Source of the DNA: CAWIXB01 sp963839955
Lineage (GTDB): Bacteria > Actinomycetota > Actinomycetes > JACCUZ01
Direction of reading: 5' to 3'
Length of the DNA: 64,000 nucleotides
Assembly: GCA_963839955.1 (NCBI GenBank)
Contig: CAWIXB010000001.1
Coordinates: 3,286,001-3,350,000 of the forward strand
Shown here: one piece after another, positions 41,268 to 50,830 of the stretch
How positions within the stretch are numbered: the first letter of the stretch is position 1
How the letters are laid out: each line of letters opens with the position of its first letter
The notes under the pieces: generated by a model
Told to the model about the DNA's origin: nothing
Databases searched by the model: none
Seen by the model: the letters and a program-made list of their open reading frames with translations, nothing else
Position numbers and translations under genes: made by a program

Positions 41268-42107
41268 TCAGGCGGTGTTCGGGCTCAGCCCGGCGGTCGC
41301 CAGCAGGTAGGAGGTGAGCGGCTCGTAGAGGTGCGGCGCGACGTTGTCGTCGAGCGGGACGGTGACCGTGACCGCGCCCTCCTCCTCACCGACGAAGAGC
41401 CCCGGGTCGTTGGAGTCGGCGAAGCCGAGCGACTCGACACCTGCCTGGCCGGCCGCGCCCGCCCATCCGTGGTCGCCGACCACCAGGTCGGGCGGGGCGG
41501 CTCCTTCGTCGGCGAGCGCGCCGAGGATGGCCTCCATCGGAGCACTCGAATGGGTGTGGTTGAGCTCGCCCTTGTTGCTGACGGTGGCGACACCCGAGAT
41601 GTAGCGGATCTCGCGCGAGGAGCGACCACCACGCGACGCCACGTCGTACGACCAGCCGGCTGCCGGCGTGAGCAGGTCCACTCCCTTGCGTTGCAACGCG
41701 CCCGCGACCGCGATGTGTACGGGCAGCAGACCTGCCGGGTGACCGGTGGCGACCACGACGCGCGCGCCGGGGCGGGCGTGGACCGCGAGGCGCGCAGCCA
41801 TCCGGTCGAGGGCGCCGATGGTCAGGTCGGGGTCGATGCGGTCCTGCCCGCGGGTGTGGCCCGGGTCCGGCGAGACGCCGCAGCGGCGAGCCATCAGCTC
41901 GAGCAGGTCCGAGCGGTCCCAACGCCCGCGCGGGCGCAGCCCGAACATCGCCTTCGGCTCGCGGTCGGCGAACATCCCGTACTTCCACAGGTTGTCCTGG
42001 CGCGTCGTTGCGACGTCACCGGCAATGCGGGACGCGACGAGGTAGGCGCGCAGCTGCACGGCCGCGGACGCGCCGCCCTCGGCCACCGATCGTTGCTCCC
42101 GGGTCAC
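41268..42107 (-). CDS. Conserved phosphatase-like protein of unknown substrate
   Basis: 279-residue protein. I know homologues only by the loose label phosphatase in actinobacterial genomes beside acuC. Visible features: GARVVVATGHPAGLLPVHIAVAG in the middle, NKGELNHTHSSAPMEAIL and LVVGDHGWAGAAGQAG, with conserved-looking His, Asp and Gly clusters. No signal peptide or membrane helix. GTG at 42107 overlaps the acuC stop (GTGA), so it is coupled to AcuC. The reaction is unknown. Confidence 0.6.
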   Translation of the reverse strand: MTREQRSVAEGGASAAVQLRAYLVASRIAGDVATTRQDNLWKYGMFADREPKAMFGLRPRGRWDRSDLLELMARRCGVSPDPGHTRGQDRIDPDLTIGALDRMAARLAVHARPGARVVVATGHPAGLLPVHIAVAGALQRKGVDLLTPAAGWSYDVASRGGRSSREIRYISGVATVSNKGELNHTHSSAPMEAILGALADEGAAPPDLVVGDHGWAGAAGQAGVESLGFADSNDPGLFVGEEEGAVTVTVPLDDNVAPHLYEPLTSYLLATAGLSPNTA

Positions 42108-43291
42108 GGGTGGAGGTGCCCGGCGAGACCGTGCGCGGGAAAGACGGCCTGCTGGGTGGCCAGCACCGCCTGGTCGAGCGGGCTTGCCGGGTCGTAGCCC
42201 GACGACCAGTCGCGCCAGGCCGGCGTCGCGCCGTCGGTCATCCGCGTTGGGCCGGCCACGTTCATCCGCTGAGCGACGTAGGTTCGCCACTGCTCGGGCA
42301 CGGCTGAGCCGGGCGGCACGCGGGCACCGGCGGCCTCCGCGATGAGGTGCGTCCAGACCCGCGGCACGACCTCGACGAGCTCGTAGCCGCCGCCACCGAG
42401 CGCGACCCAGCGACCGTCGGCGTAGCGGTGGGCGAGGTCGTGCAGGGCCTCGGCCGAGGTGCGCTGGCCGTCGACGGTCAGGCCGAGATGGGCCAACGGG
42501 TCCAGCCGGTGGCTGTCGCAGCCGTGCTGGGTGACCAGCACCTGCGGCTGGAAGTGCTCGAGCAGCGGCGGCACGACGGCGTGGAAAGCACGCAGCCACG
42601 CGTCGTCGGCCGTCCCTGGTGGCAGCGCGAGGTTGACGGCGTAGCCCTCGGCACCAGGGCCACCGTTCTGACTGGGGAAACCGGTGCCGGGGAACAGGAA
42701 GCGCCCGCTCTCGTGGATCGAGATCGTGAGCACGCGAGGGTCGTCCCAGAACGCCGCCTCGACGCCGTCGCCGTGGTGGACGTCTACGTCGACGTAGCCG
42801 ACCCGCTCGACGCCTTGCTCCAGCAGCCAGGCGATCGCCACTGCCGGGTCGTTGTAGATGCAGAAGCCGCTCGCGGCGTCGCGCATCGCGTGGTGCAGGC
42901 CGCCGGCCACGTTGACCGCGTGCTCGGCCTCGCCGGTCCAGACCGCGCGAGCCGCGGCGACGCTGGCGCCGACCACCAGCGCGGCCGCCTCGTGCATGCC
43001 CGCGAAGGCCGGGTTGTCGGAGGTACCCAGGCCGCGCGCAAGGTCGGGTTTCGAGGGGTCGGCGGCCACGCGGCGTACCGCGTCGAGGTAGTCGCGGTCG
43101 TGGACGAGGGCGAGCAGGTCGTCGTCGGCCGACTTCGGTCGGACCACGCTGACCTGCGGCAGGTCCAGCAGCCCGAACGCGCGGGCCAGCCGGAGAGTCA
43201 GGTCGACGCGCACCGGGTTGAGCGGGTGCGAACTGCCGAAGTCGTAGCCGACGAGGGCCTCGTCCCAGGGCAGTACGACCGACCGGCTCAT
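42104..43291 (-). CDS. acuC: Acetoin utilization protein AcuC (class I deacetylase family)
   Basis: 395-residue histone-deacetylase-fold enzyme. The metal site DVDVHHGDGVEAAFW is near residue 165, followed by TISIHESGRFLFPGTG and VTQHGCDSHRLDPLAHL with the second metal Asp. In Bacillus, AcuC deacetylates acetyl-CoA synthetase; the same target is plausible here but unproven. ATG at 43291 was chosen over an upstream GTG because it lies 7 nt after a -10 box. Confidence 0.9.
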   Translation of the reverse strand: MSRSVVLPWDEALVGYDFGSSHPLNPVRVDLTLRLARAFGLLDLPQVSVVRPKSADDDLLALVHDRDYLDAVRRVAADPSKPDLARGLGTSDNPAFAGMHEAAALVVGASVAAARAVWTGEAEHAVNVAGGLHHAMRDAASGFCIYNDPAVAIAWLLEQGVERVGYVDVDVHHGDGVEAAFWDDPRVLTISIHESGRFLFPGTGFPSQNGGPGAEGYAVNLALPPGTADDAWLRAFHAVVPPLLEHFQPQVLVTQHGCDSHRLDPLAHLGLTVDGQRTSAEALHDLAHRYADGRWVALGGGGYELVEVVPRVWTHLIAEAAGARVPPGSAVPEQWRTYVAQRMNVAGPTRMTDGATPAWRDWSSGYDPASPLDQAVLATQQAVFPAHGLAGHLHP

Positions 43292-43298
43292 GGCCCGC

Positions 43299-43304
43299 AC
43301 GCTA
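43299..43304 (-). promoter_or_regulatory. -10 box for leaderless acuC transcript
   Basis: On the minus strand TAGCGT ends 7 nt before the acuC ATG. The repeat copies A and B lie just upstream of it. Confidence 0.5.
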
Positions 43305-43344
43305 CCTGCCACCCGCCAACCCAGACACAAAGCCAACGTCGCCA

Positions 43345-43362
43345 GTGATCATGCAGTTGTGC
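43345..43362 (-). repeat. Dispersed 18-bp repeat, copy A
   Basis: Reverse complement of the 18-bp unit seen at 28510 and 28573, identical at all positions. It lies 53 bp upstream of the acuC start. Confidence 0.85.
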
Positions 43363-43396
43363 AATCGCGCGCCTCCCACCTGCACAAACTTCCCCA

Positions 43397-43414
43397 GTGA
43401 TCATGCAGTTGTGC
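43397..43414 (-). repeat. Dispersed 18-bp repeat, copy B
   Basis: Identical to copy A, 52 bp further on in the same orientation; the 21-bp block CAGTGATCATGCAGTTGTGCA is shared by A and B. A half unit, TGCACAA (43381-43387), lies between them facing the other way. Confidence 0.85.
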
Positions 43415-43480
43415 AGGGCGCCGCTGGCTGACGATGGTCGCGGCACCTGTCCCGGCGGGCCAAGACGAGCGTCTTCGCGA

Positions 43481-43523
43481 GCTGCGGAGGAGCGGTGCAT
43501 CGAACGGTACGGACCTCCGCAGC
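43481..43523. repeat. Perfect 10-bp inverted repeat (hairpin)
   Basis: GCTGCGGAGG (43481-43490) and CCTCCGCAGC (43514-43523) with a 23-nt loop. It lies inside the MITE-like region and could also serve as a terminator for neither of the flanking genes obviously, since it is upstream of acuC and downstream of the ABC permease. Confidence 0.55.
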
Positions 43524-43530
43524 TTCGAGC

Positions 43531-43549
43531 GCATGATCACCGACGAAGG
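43531..43549 (+). repeat. Dispersed repeat, partial copy E
   Basis: GCATGATCACCGACGAAGG matches the right part of copy D at 18 of 19 positions, in opposite orientation to copies A and B. It forms the right inverted terminus of the MITE-like region and ends 25 bp before the permease gene stop. Confidence 0.6.
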
Positions 43550-43574
43550 TTCGGCTTGGTCTGGGTCTCGTTGG

Positions 43575-44755
43575 CTACTCGGCGCGGAGGGCTACGACGG
43601 GGTCGAGGCGGCCGGCCCGGCGGGCGGGTGCAACGCCGAAGAAGATCCCGACGATGGCCGACACCGCGAAGGCGAGGGCCGGCGACCACCAGGCGATGAC
43701 GGCCGGCAGCGGCGAGACGGCCAACACGAGCAGCGACGTGCCCACGCCGAGCCCGATCCCGACCACGCCGCCGACCACGCACAGCAGCACGGCCTCGATC
43801 AGGAACTGCCACAGGATGTCGCGCTGGCGGGCGCCGAGTGCCTTACGAAGCCCGATCTCCCGGGTCCGTTCGCGCACGCTGACCAGCATGATGTTGGACA
43901 CCCCGACCCCGCCGACGAGCAGCGAGATGGCGGCGATCGCGGCGAGCACGGCGGTGAGCAGGCCGAGGATCCGGCCGATGGTGCCGAGGATCTGCGTCTG
44001 TGTGACGGCGGAGAACTCCTCGCCGTCGTACTTGTCCTCGAGCGCCTCGACCAGCCGTCCTTGCAACGACTCGACGGTGTCGGGCGTCGGCGCCTTGACC
44101 GCGAGGCCGTCGATGCGGTCCACGCCGAACAGGCGCTGCGCCGCGGTCACGGGGATGTGCACCTCGGCGTCGCGGTCGACACCGAACGTCGAGCCGATCG
44201 ACGCGAACACCCCGATGACACGGAACCGCACACCAGCGATGGAGACCTGACGGCCGAGCGGGTCGACGTCGGGGAAGACCCGCCTGGCGACCGTGTCGCC
44301 GATCACGACGACCCGGCGGCGGGTGTCGACGTCGGTCTCGGTGATGTACTCCCCACGCGCCAGCGGACGGTCGAAGACGTTTGGCACGTTCTCGTTCACG
44401 CCGTTGACGGTCACGAACTGCTCGCGCGAGCCGACGCTCACGCTCTCGCCGGAGGCGATCGACACAGCCACCCGGTCGCGGTCGCCTACGACGCGGCCGA
44501 GCAGCTCGACGTCATCGAGCGTCAGTCTGCTCACTGACGGCGCGGAGCCGAACTCGAAGCGGCCGGGAACGACAAGGATGATGTTCGAGCCGAGTCCCTC
44601 GACCTGTTCCTCGACCTCCTGCTTGGCGCCGCTGCCGATGGCGACCAGGATCACCACCGCGGCCACGCCGATGATGACGCCGAGCATCGTGAGGGCGCTG
44701 CGCAATCTGTTGGCGCGCAAGGCACTCAGGGCTACCCGGAGGGCCTCCCCCGCCC

Positions 44756-44759
<4 letters not shown>
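43575..44759 (-). CDS. MacB-like ABC transporter permease
   Basis: 394-residue FtsX/MacB-type permease with a separate ATPase. The N-terminal segment ALSALRANRLRSALTMLGVI leads into helix 1, followed by a MacB-type periplasmic domain (about residues 45-265) and three C-terminal helices (VGGVGVSNIMLVSVRERTRE near 285). Such permeases work by transmitting force to an outside adaptor and export peptides, lipids or drugs. ATG overlaps the stop of the ATPase gene (ATGA). Confidence 0.92.
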
Positions 44760-45453
<694 letters not shown>

Positions 45454-45457
<4 letters not shown>

Positions 45458-46818
45458 AGCCGCTGCCCGTCGCGGACCCGGTCGGCCCCGCGGACGACGA
45501 TCCGCTCCCCCTGCTCCAAGCCGTCGACGACCTCAGCTGCGTCCTCGCCCTGCGCACCGAGGCGCACCGCCCGCCGGGCGACCAAGCCCGCCTTCACCAC
45601 CCACACCGCGTCGCGGCCGCCGTCCCGGACGATGGCCGAGACCGGAACCGCGACCGCGTCGGTCGCGGTGCGCACGCGCAGGCCGACGACCGCGCTCATT
45701 CCTGGTCGTGGCGCCGGTGCCGCGGCGCCATCGACGGTCTTGCCGTCACCCAGTGCCAGTCGTACGACGTAGGTCACGCCGCCGCGGCTCGAGCTCGCGG
45801 GCTCGGGGTCGATGGTGGCCACGGCGCCCGAGTAGGTCGCGTCCGGCACCGCGTCGAGCTCGACCGAGGCCTCCACGCCCGGGCGTACGAGCAGCACGTC
45901 GGTCTCGTCGACCTGCGCGGTGAGCGAGAGCGTCGATGCATCGGTCACCCGCAGCATCACCTGGCCGGACCGCACCGGCTGCCCCTCGGCCAGCGAGCCG
46001 GTCACGGTGGCGCTCGACCCCGAGCCACCGAGCAGGCCTTCCGCCTGGCCGCGCAAGTTCTCCGGCACCTGATCGAGCAGATCCTGTCCTCCACCTGCAC
46101 TGCCCGACCCGCTGTCGCCGGCGGAGCCGCCGCTGCCGGTGAGCGAGACCGTGCCGGTGATCGGCGCCCGCACGGTGAGCGCTGCGACGCTGCGCTCGGC
46201 GGCGCGAACCGCTGCCCGTGTCTGGAGTCGCTGCGCCGACGACAGTGACGAGAGCGCCTCCGAGAGACTGCCGAGCCCCGCCTCGAAGCGGCGTACGGCG
46301 TCCCGCGCCTGTGCCCGCGCCGCGGTGTACTGCGCCTGCGACGCGTCGAGCGCGGCGAGCGCCTGGGCCCGGACCTGCCGGTTGGGGATGGCGCGGGCGC
46401 TGCGGCGCGCGGCGGCGAACGCTCTGCGCGCGTCCTCGTCGGCCTGCTCCTGCTGCGCAGAGAGCGAGCTGCCTGACGAGAAGGTGACGTCGGACGACTC
46501 CGCCGCTTCGGCGTCGGCACGCCGGGCTTCGCGCAACGTGCGGCGGGCCTGTGGGGACTCGAGCCTGAGCAGCACCCTGCCTGCTCGCACTCGCTGACCC
46601 TCGCGTACTCGCAGGTCCCCGACCCTGCCTTCGGCCGGCGCGGTCACCGCAGCAGCGGCCTTGGCGCTGACCACCGCGGGAGCCTCGACCACCTCGGTCA
46701 CGTCGGCACGGCCCACGCGGTCGACCCGGACGCCCTCCGCGTCATCGCCGCTGCAGGCACCTAGCGCGAGAACCAGGGTCGCCGCGATGCCCGCCACGCA
46801 CCACGACCGGCTCTCCAC
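45454..46818 (-). CDS. HlyD/MacA-like efflux adaptor lipoprotein
   Basis: 454-residue periplasmic-adaptor-type protein anchored outside the membrane: signal peptide with lipobox ALGAC near residue 22. A split lipoyl/biotinyl domain (VTAPAEGRVGDLRVREGQRV and ITGTVSLTG) flanks a long helical hairpin (about 80-210), followed by beta-barrel and C-terminal domains. In Gram-positive bacteria such adaptors work with MacB-type permeases without an outer-membrane channel. First gene of the operon, GTG start, leaderless promoter 6 nt upstream. Confidence 0.88.
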
Positions 46819-46824
46819 CTCGTC

Positions 46825-46830
46825 ATCGTA
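46825..46830 (-). promoter_or_regulatory. -10 box for leaderless efflux-adaptor operon
   Basis: On the minus strand TACGAT ends 6 nt before the GTG at 46818; no ribosome-binding site is seen. Confidence 0.5.
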
Positions 46831-46855
46831 GGTTTCACCGCGGATGTCCGCAGGG

Positions 46856-47353
46856 TCAGCGTGCCGTGGCCGCCAGCGACAGGCTCATCTGCACCTCGGT
46901 CTCGGCCGGCCGCCCGGGCACCGGCTGCGACAGCCCGGTGCGAACGAACCCACAGCGCCGGTAGGCCCGCTCGGCCCGCTCGTTGCCCTCGACGACCCAC
47001 AGCACCAGGACGTCGTGACCGATGTCGCGGGCCCACCCGGCGACCGCGCTGATGAGGGCCTCGACGACTGCCCGGCCCCGCGCTTGCGGCGCCACCCACA
47101 TGCCGACGAGCTCGGGCAGCCCGTGGTGGAGATAGCCGACGGCCTTCCCGACAGGCGGGTCCGCGGCGTCGAAGTGAGCCAGGAAATGCGGGGAGCGGAG
47201 GATGCGGTCCTGCCACTGCCGGTCGGTGCAGGCCTGCGCCTGCTCCAGCGTGGTGATGAAGGCCTCGGGAGCATCGGTCAGGGCGGCCAACCGCGTCGCA
47301 CGCAGGTCGCGCCAGTCCTCGGGGCCCAGCCGCCGCACGACAACCGAGCTCAC
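46856..47353 (-). CDS. GNAT family N-acetyltransferase
   Basis: 165-residue acetyltransferase. The acetyl-CoA site is VGMWVAPQARGRAVVEALIS (about residues 82-101) and the C-terminal motif is LWVVEGNERAERAYRRCGF. The substrate cannot be predicted. GTG start overlaps the proC stop (GTGA), so it is co-expressed with proline synthesis, but that linkage does not by itself reveal the substrate. Confidence 0.88.
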   Translation of the reverse strand: MSSVVVRRLGPEDWRDLRATRLAALTDAPEAFITTLEQAQACTDRQWQDRILRSPHFLAHFDAADPPVGKAVGYLHHGLPELVGMWVAPQARGRAVVEALISAVAGWARDIGHDVLVLWVVEGNERAERAYRRCGFVRTGLSQPVPGRPAETEVQMSLSLAATAR

Positions 47354-48156
47354 CCGCCGCTCGCCAGCTCCCGGCCGCGGTCGCGGGCCGCTTCGAGTGC
47401 GGCGAGCATGGCCGCGCGGACGCCGTGCTTCTCCAGCTCGCGGATCGCGTTGATGGTCGTCCCCGCCGGCGAGGTGACCGCCTCGCGGAGAGCCACCGGA
47501 TGCTCGCCGGAGTCGCGCAGCATCACGGCCGAGCCGATGGCCGTCTGCACGATGAGGTCGTGGGCAACGCTGCGCGGCAACCCGAGCAGGATGCCCGCGT
47601 CGACCATGGCCTCCACCAGGAAGAAGAAGTACGCCGGTCCGCTGCCCGACAGCGCGGTCACTGCGTCCTGCTGCGACTCGGGCACCCGGATGGTGCGCCC
47701 GACCGGAGCGAACACCTGCTCGGTCCGCAGCAGGTGTTCCTCCGCGGCGTGCGAACCTGCCGAGATCGCGCTCATCGCCTCGTCGACGAGCACCGGAGTG
47801 TTCGACATGACGCGCACGACAGGCACGCCATCGGCGAGCCGGCTCTCGATGAAGGACGTCGTGACACCTGCGGCGACGGACACTACGAGCCGGTCGACGG
47901 GGACCTCGCTCGCGAGCTCGTCGAGCAGACCGCTCATGTCCTGCGGCTTGACCGTGAGGATGAGCGTCCCGGCGCTGCGGGCCGCCTCGACGTTGTCGAC
48001 CACGGTCACCCCGTAGCGCTCACGGAGCAGGTCGGCGCGCTCCGGGTTGCGCGCGGTCACCACGAGCTCGCCGGGAGCCCGGCCCGCGCGAAGCATGCCC
48101 GAGAGCAGCGCTTCGCCCATCTTCCCGGTGCCGAGGACAGCGACGCGATCGGTCAT
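47350..48156 (-). CDS. proC: Pyrroline-5-carboxylate reductase
   Basis: Last enzyme of proline synthesis, reducing pyrroline-5-carboxylate with NAD(P)H; 268 residues. The N-terminal Rossmann motif is VAVLGTGKMGEALLSGML; VMSNTPVLVDEAMSAIS and the family signature GSGPAYFFFLVEAMVDAGI with LPRSVAHDLI follow. Only 3 bp separate its ATG from the stop of the proline dehydrogenase gene upstream, so synthesis and breakdown of proline share one transcript. Confidence 0.95.
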   Translation of the reverse strand: MTDRVAVLGTGKMGEALLSGMLRAGRAPGELVVTARNPERADLLRERYGVTVVDNVEAARSAGTLILTVKPQDMSGLLDELASEVPVDRLVVSVAAGVTTSFIESRLADGVPVVRVMSNTPVLVDEAMSAISAGSHAAEEHLLRTEQVFAPVGRTIRVPESQQDAVTALSGSGPAYFFFLVEAMVDAGILLGLPRSVAHDLIVQTAIGSAVMLRDSGEHPVALREAVTSPAGTTINAIRELEKHGVRAAMLAALEAARDRGRELASGG

Positions 48157-48159
48157 CTC

Positions 48160-49131
48160 TTAGCCTTTCGTCGCCAACGAGCGGAGGAAGAAGGCGAGAT
48201 TCGCCGGCCGCTCCGCCATCCGACGGACGAGGTAGCCGTACCACTCGTCGCCGTAGGGCACGTAGACACGCACCCGCTCACCGCTCGCCGCGAGACGCCG
48301 CTGCTCGTTGGGCCGGATGCCGTAGAGCATCTGGAACTCGAAGCCGCCCCTCGACCTGCCGTTGCGTCGCGCCAGCTCGCCTGCGATGGCGACCAGCCGC
48401 GGGTCGTGCGTCGCCACCATGGGAAACCCCTTGCCCGCCATCAACACCTTGAGGCAGCGAACGTAGGACCGGTCGACGTCAAGCTTTGGCTGGAAGGCGA
48501 CCGACTCGGGCTCCTTGTAGGCGCCCTTGCAGAGCCGCACCCGCGAACCCTCGTAGGAGAGGTCCCGGCAGTCGGCCTCGGTGCGGTGCAAGTAGGCCTG
48601 CAGGACAGCTCCGGTGTCGGGAAAGTCGCGCCGCAGCTCGCGCAGGATGCCCAGCGTCGAGTCGGTGGTGGTGTGGTCCTCCATGTCGAGGGTGACCGTG
48701 CTGCCACCCGCCGTGGCGGCCTCGCAGATCGCGTAGGCGTTGTCGAGCGCGATACGTTCGCCCTCCCCGGGCAACGCCTGGCCGACCGCGGACAGCTTGA
48801 CCGAGACCTCCGCCTGCTCCGTCATTCCCTCGTCGCGAAGTCGCTTGAGCAGGGCGAGGTAGTCGTCGCGGGTGTGCTCGGCCTGCGCGCGGTCGACGAC
48901 GTCCTCGCCGAGGCGGTCGAGGCTCACCAGCCGGCCACTGTCGACGAGCCGCCGCGACACGGCCACGGCATCCTCGGCCGAGGTGCCGGCGACGAATCGC
49001 GCGACAACTCCCCGCGAAACGGGCGCCGTCTCGACCAGGTGCCGCACGCGATCGCTACGCGACAGCGACAAGAGCACTCGCCTGAGCAACCTGCCGACCT
49101 CCTCGGATTCGCGCCTGGAACCTGTCGCCAC
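48160..49131 (-). CDS. Proline dehydrogenase
   Basis: Monofunctional FAD-dependent proline dehydrogenase, 323 residues. Family motifs include VSVKLSAVG, TLDMEDHTTTDSTL, RLCKGAYKEPESVAF, ATHDPRL, FEFQMLYGIRP and the C-terminal RVYVPYGDEWYGYLVRRMAERPAN. Electrons go to menaquinone, linking it to the respiratory genes in this window. A P5C dehydrogenase gene is not adjacent. GTG start at 49131; a TAGCCT box lies 11 nt upstream, slightly farther than in the leaderless promoters. Confidence 0.93.
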   Translation of the reverse strand: MATGSRRESEEVGRLLRRVLLSLSRSDRVRHLVETAPVSRGVVARFVAGTSAEDAVAVSRRLVDSGRLVSLDRLGEDVVDRAQAEHTRDDYLALLKRLRDEGMTEQAEVSVKLSAVGQALPGEGERIALDNAYAICEAATAGGSTVTLDMEDHTTTDSTLGILRELRRDFPDTGAVLQAYLHRTEADCRDLSYEGSRVRLCKGAYKEPESVAFQPKLDVDRSYVRCLKVLMAGKGFPMVATHDPRLVAIAGELARRNGRSRGGFEFQMLYGIRPNEQRRLAASGERVRVYVPYGDEWYGYLVRRMAERPANLAFFLRSLATKG

Positions 49132-49221
49132 GCGCTCGGCCCAGGCTAACCGGCGGCCCTGCTGCCCTCGGCTCGCGGTGAGGCAGCGCGTTTCAACGTG
49201 ATCACTGCGGGCACCAGAGGC

Positions 49222-49245
49222 GGCGGGAAACGTCCCCGTCCCGCC
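49222..49245 (+). promoter_or_regulatory. Hairpin upstream of the MFS gene
   Basis: GGCGGG (49222-49227) pairs with CCCGCC (49240-49245); allowing a 2-nt bulge the stem reaches 9 bp. It lies 27 bp before the MFS ATG, so it would be in its leader or promoter. Confidence 0.3.
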
Positions 49246-49271
49246 AGGGGTGGGTGTTGCGAGGAGGCAGC

Positions 49272-50792
49272 ATGAGCGGCGTCGAGACAGGCAAGATCAC
49301 CACCGATATCCCGGCCCGCATGGACCGCCTCCCATGGTCGAGGTGGCACTGGCTCGTCGTCCTCGGGCTCGGGACCGTGTGGATCCTCGACGGCCTCGAG
49401 GTCACCATCGTCGGCTCGATCGCCGGCCGGCTGACCGAGGACGGCAGCGGCATCACCATCAGCGAGAGCCAGATCGGTATCGCCGCCGGCGTCTACGTCG
49501 CCGGAGCCTGCTGCGGTGCTCTCCTCTTCGGCTACCTTGCCGACCGGCTCGGCCGCAAGAAGCTGTTCCTCGTCACCCTCGCCGTCTACCTCGCAGCCAC
49601 CGTGGCGACAGCCTTCTCGATGAACCCGATGTTCTTCTACGTCTGCCGCTTCTTCACCGGCGCAGGCATCGGTGGCGAGTACGCCGCCATCAACTCCGCG
49701 ATCGACGAGCTCATCCCGGCACGGGTGCGCGGTCGCGTCGACCTCATCATCAACGGGTCGTTCTGGCTCGGCACCGCGTTCGGCGCAGCACTGTCGGTCT
49801 TCCTCCTCAACGAGGACTACTTCGCGAAAGACGTCGGCTGGCGAATCGCCTTCGGTCTGGGTGCCGTCTTCGGTCTCTGCATCCTGATCGTGCGCCGCTT
49901 CGTGCCCGAGAGCCCGCGGTGGATGTTCATCCACGGCAAGGAGGAGCAGGCGGAAGAGCTCGTCCAGGACATCGAAAGCCAGGTCGAGGAGTCGACCGAC
50001 AAGAAGCTCGAGGGCGTGGACGAGGACATCACGGTCCGCCAGCGCAAGAGCATCGGCTTCGTCACGATCGCGAAGACCATGGTCACGCTCTACCCCAAGC
50101 GGACGGTGCTCGGCCTGTCGCTGTTCATCGGGCAGGCGTTCCTCTACAACGCGGTGTTCTTCACCTTCGCCCTGGTGCTGACCGACATCATGAAGGTCGA
50201 CACCGCGATCGCTCCGTGGTACCTCGTACCTCTGGCGATCGGCAACTTCCTCGGGCCGCTACTGCTCGGACACCTCTTCGACACGGTCGGCCGGCGCGTC
50301 ATGATCACGTTGACCTACGTCGTGTCGGGGCTCGTGCTGATCTGGACCGGGATGCTCTTCAAGAACGACTCGCTCAGCGCGACCACGCTGACCCTGCTGT
50401 GGTGCGTCGTCTTCTTCTTCGCCTCGGCCGGCGCCAGCGCGGCGTACCTCACGGTCAGCGAGATCTTCCCGATGGAGACGCGTGCGATGGCGATCGCGTT
50501 CTTCTACGCCGTCGGTACAGCGGCAGGTGGCATCACCGGTCCGATCCTGTTCGGCAAGCTCATCGAGGGCGGCCGCGCGGACGTGGCGTTCGGCTACTAC
50601 CTCGGCGCGGGTTTGATGATCGCCGCCGGCCTCGTCGAGCTGGTGCTCGGCGTCAAGGCCGAGCAGCGTTCGCTCGAGGACATCGCCACGCCGCTCACTG
50701 CGCAGGACGCCGAGGCCGAGGAGGTCGAGGCAGGGGGCGCCGAGCCCGCCAACGAGGACTGGGGCAGCAGCGGGCGTCGCCGCTACCACTGA
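49272..50792 (+). CDS. MFS transporter, sugar-porter-like
   Basis: 506-residue major-facilitator protein with twelve predicted helices. The first half carries LDGLEVTIVGSIAG and the loop-2 motif FGYLADRLGRKKLF; the central loop after helix 6 (RRFVPESPRWMFIHGKEEQA) is the PESPR motif of sugar and aromatic-acid porters. A charged insertion of about 45 residues (EELVQDIESQ to VRQRKSIGF) precedes helix 7. The substrate is unknown. ATG at 49272 follows GAGGAGG by 4 nt; an earlier in-frame ATG was rejected. Confidence 0.88.
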   Translation: MSGVETGKITTDIPARMDRLPWSRWHWLVVLGLGTVWILDGLEVTIVGSIAGRLTEDGSGITISESQIGIAAGVYVAGACCGALLFGYLADRLGRKKLFLVTLAVYLAATVATAFSMNPMFFYVCRFFTGAGIGGEYAAINSAIDELIPARVRGRVDLIINGSFWLGTAFGAALSVFLLNEDYFAKDVGWRIAFGLGAVFGLCILIVRRFVPESPRWMFIHGKEEQAEELVQDIESQVEESTDKKLEGVDEDITVRQRKSIGFVTIAKTMVTLYPKRTVLGLSLFIGQAFLYNAVFFTFALVLTDIMKVDTAIAPWYLVPLAIGNFLGPLLLGHLFDTVGRRVMITLTYVVSGLVLIWTGMLFKNDSLSATTLTLLWCVVFFFASAGASAAYLTVSEIFPMETRAMAIAFFYAVGTAAGGITGPILFGKLIEGGRADVAFGYYLGAGLMIAAGLVELVLGVKAEQRSLEDIATPLTAQDAEAEEVEAGGAEPANEDWGSSGRRRYH

Positions 50793-50830
50793 CCCCCGCA
50801 CTCCCCGAGTCGACCACGTTAGGTAGGTGG

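Larger units (their letters stand above)
43345..43540. mobile_element. Candidate MITE-like element with inverted termini
   Basis: A 196-bp intergenic stretch bounded by GTGATCATGC (43345-43354) and its exact reverse complement GCATGATCAC (43531-43540). Inside are a second copy of the repeat (43397) and a perfect 10-bp inverted repeat, GCTGCGGAGG/CCTCCGCAGC (43481-43523). No transposase frame and no obvious target-site duplication were seen. It may be a non-autonomous element or a structured RNA region. Confidence 0.35.

Noticed and set aside
28510..43414. Repeat copies as a CRISPR array
   Set aside because: Only two full copies per locus, short 18-bp units, unequal spacing (63 and 52 bp start to start) and no cas genes nearby.
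43434..44537. Long plus-strand open frame over the ABC permease
   Set aside because: It is antisense to a clear MacB-like permease; its composition (Asp/His/Gln/Arg) is the usual shadow of a GC-rich minus-strand gene.
49132..49147. TAGCCT before proline dehydrogenase as a twelfth leaderless promoter
   Set aside because: It lies 11 nt from the GTG, outside the 6-7 nt distance of the others; it could still be a promoter with a very short leader.
49198..49205. GTGATCAC palindrome upstream of the MFS gene as a further copy of the dispersed repeat
   Set aside because: Only about nine bases match the repeat end; the flanks differ, so this can be chance.
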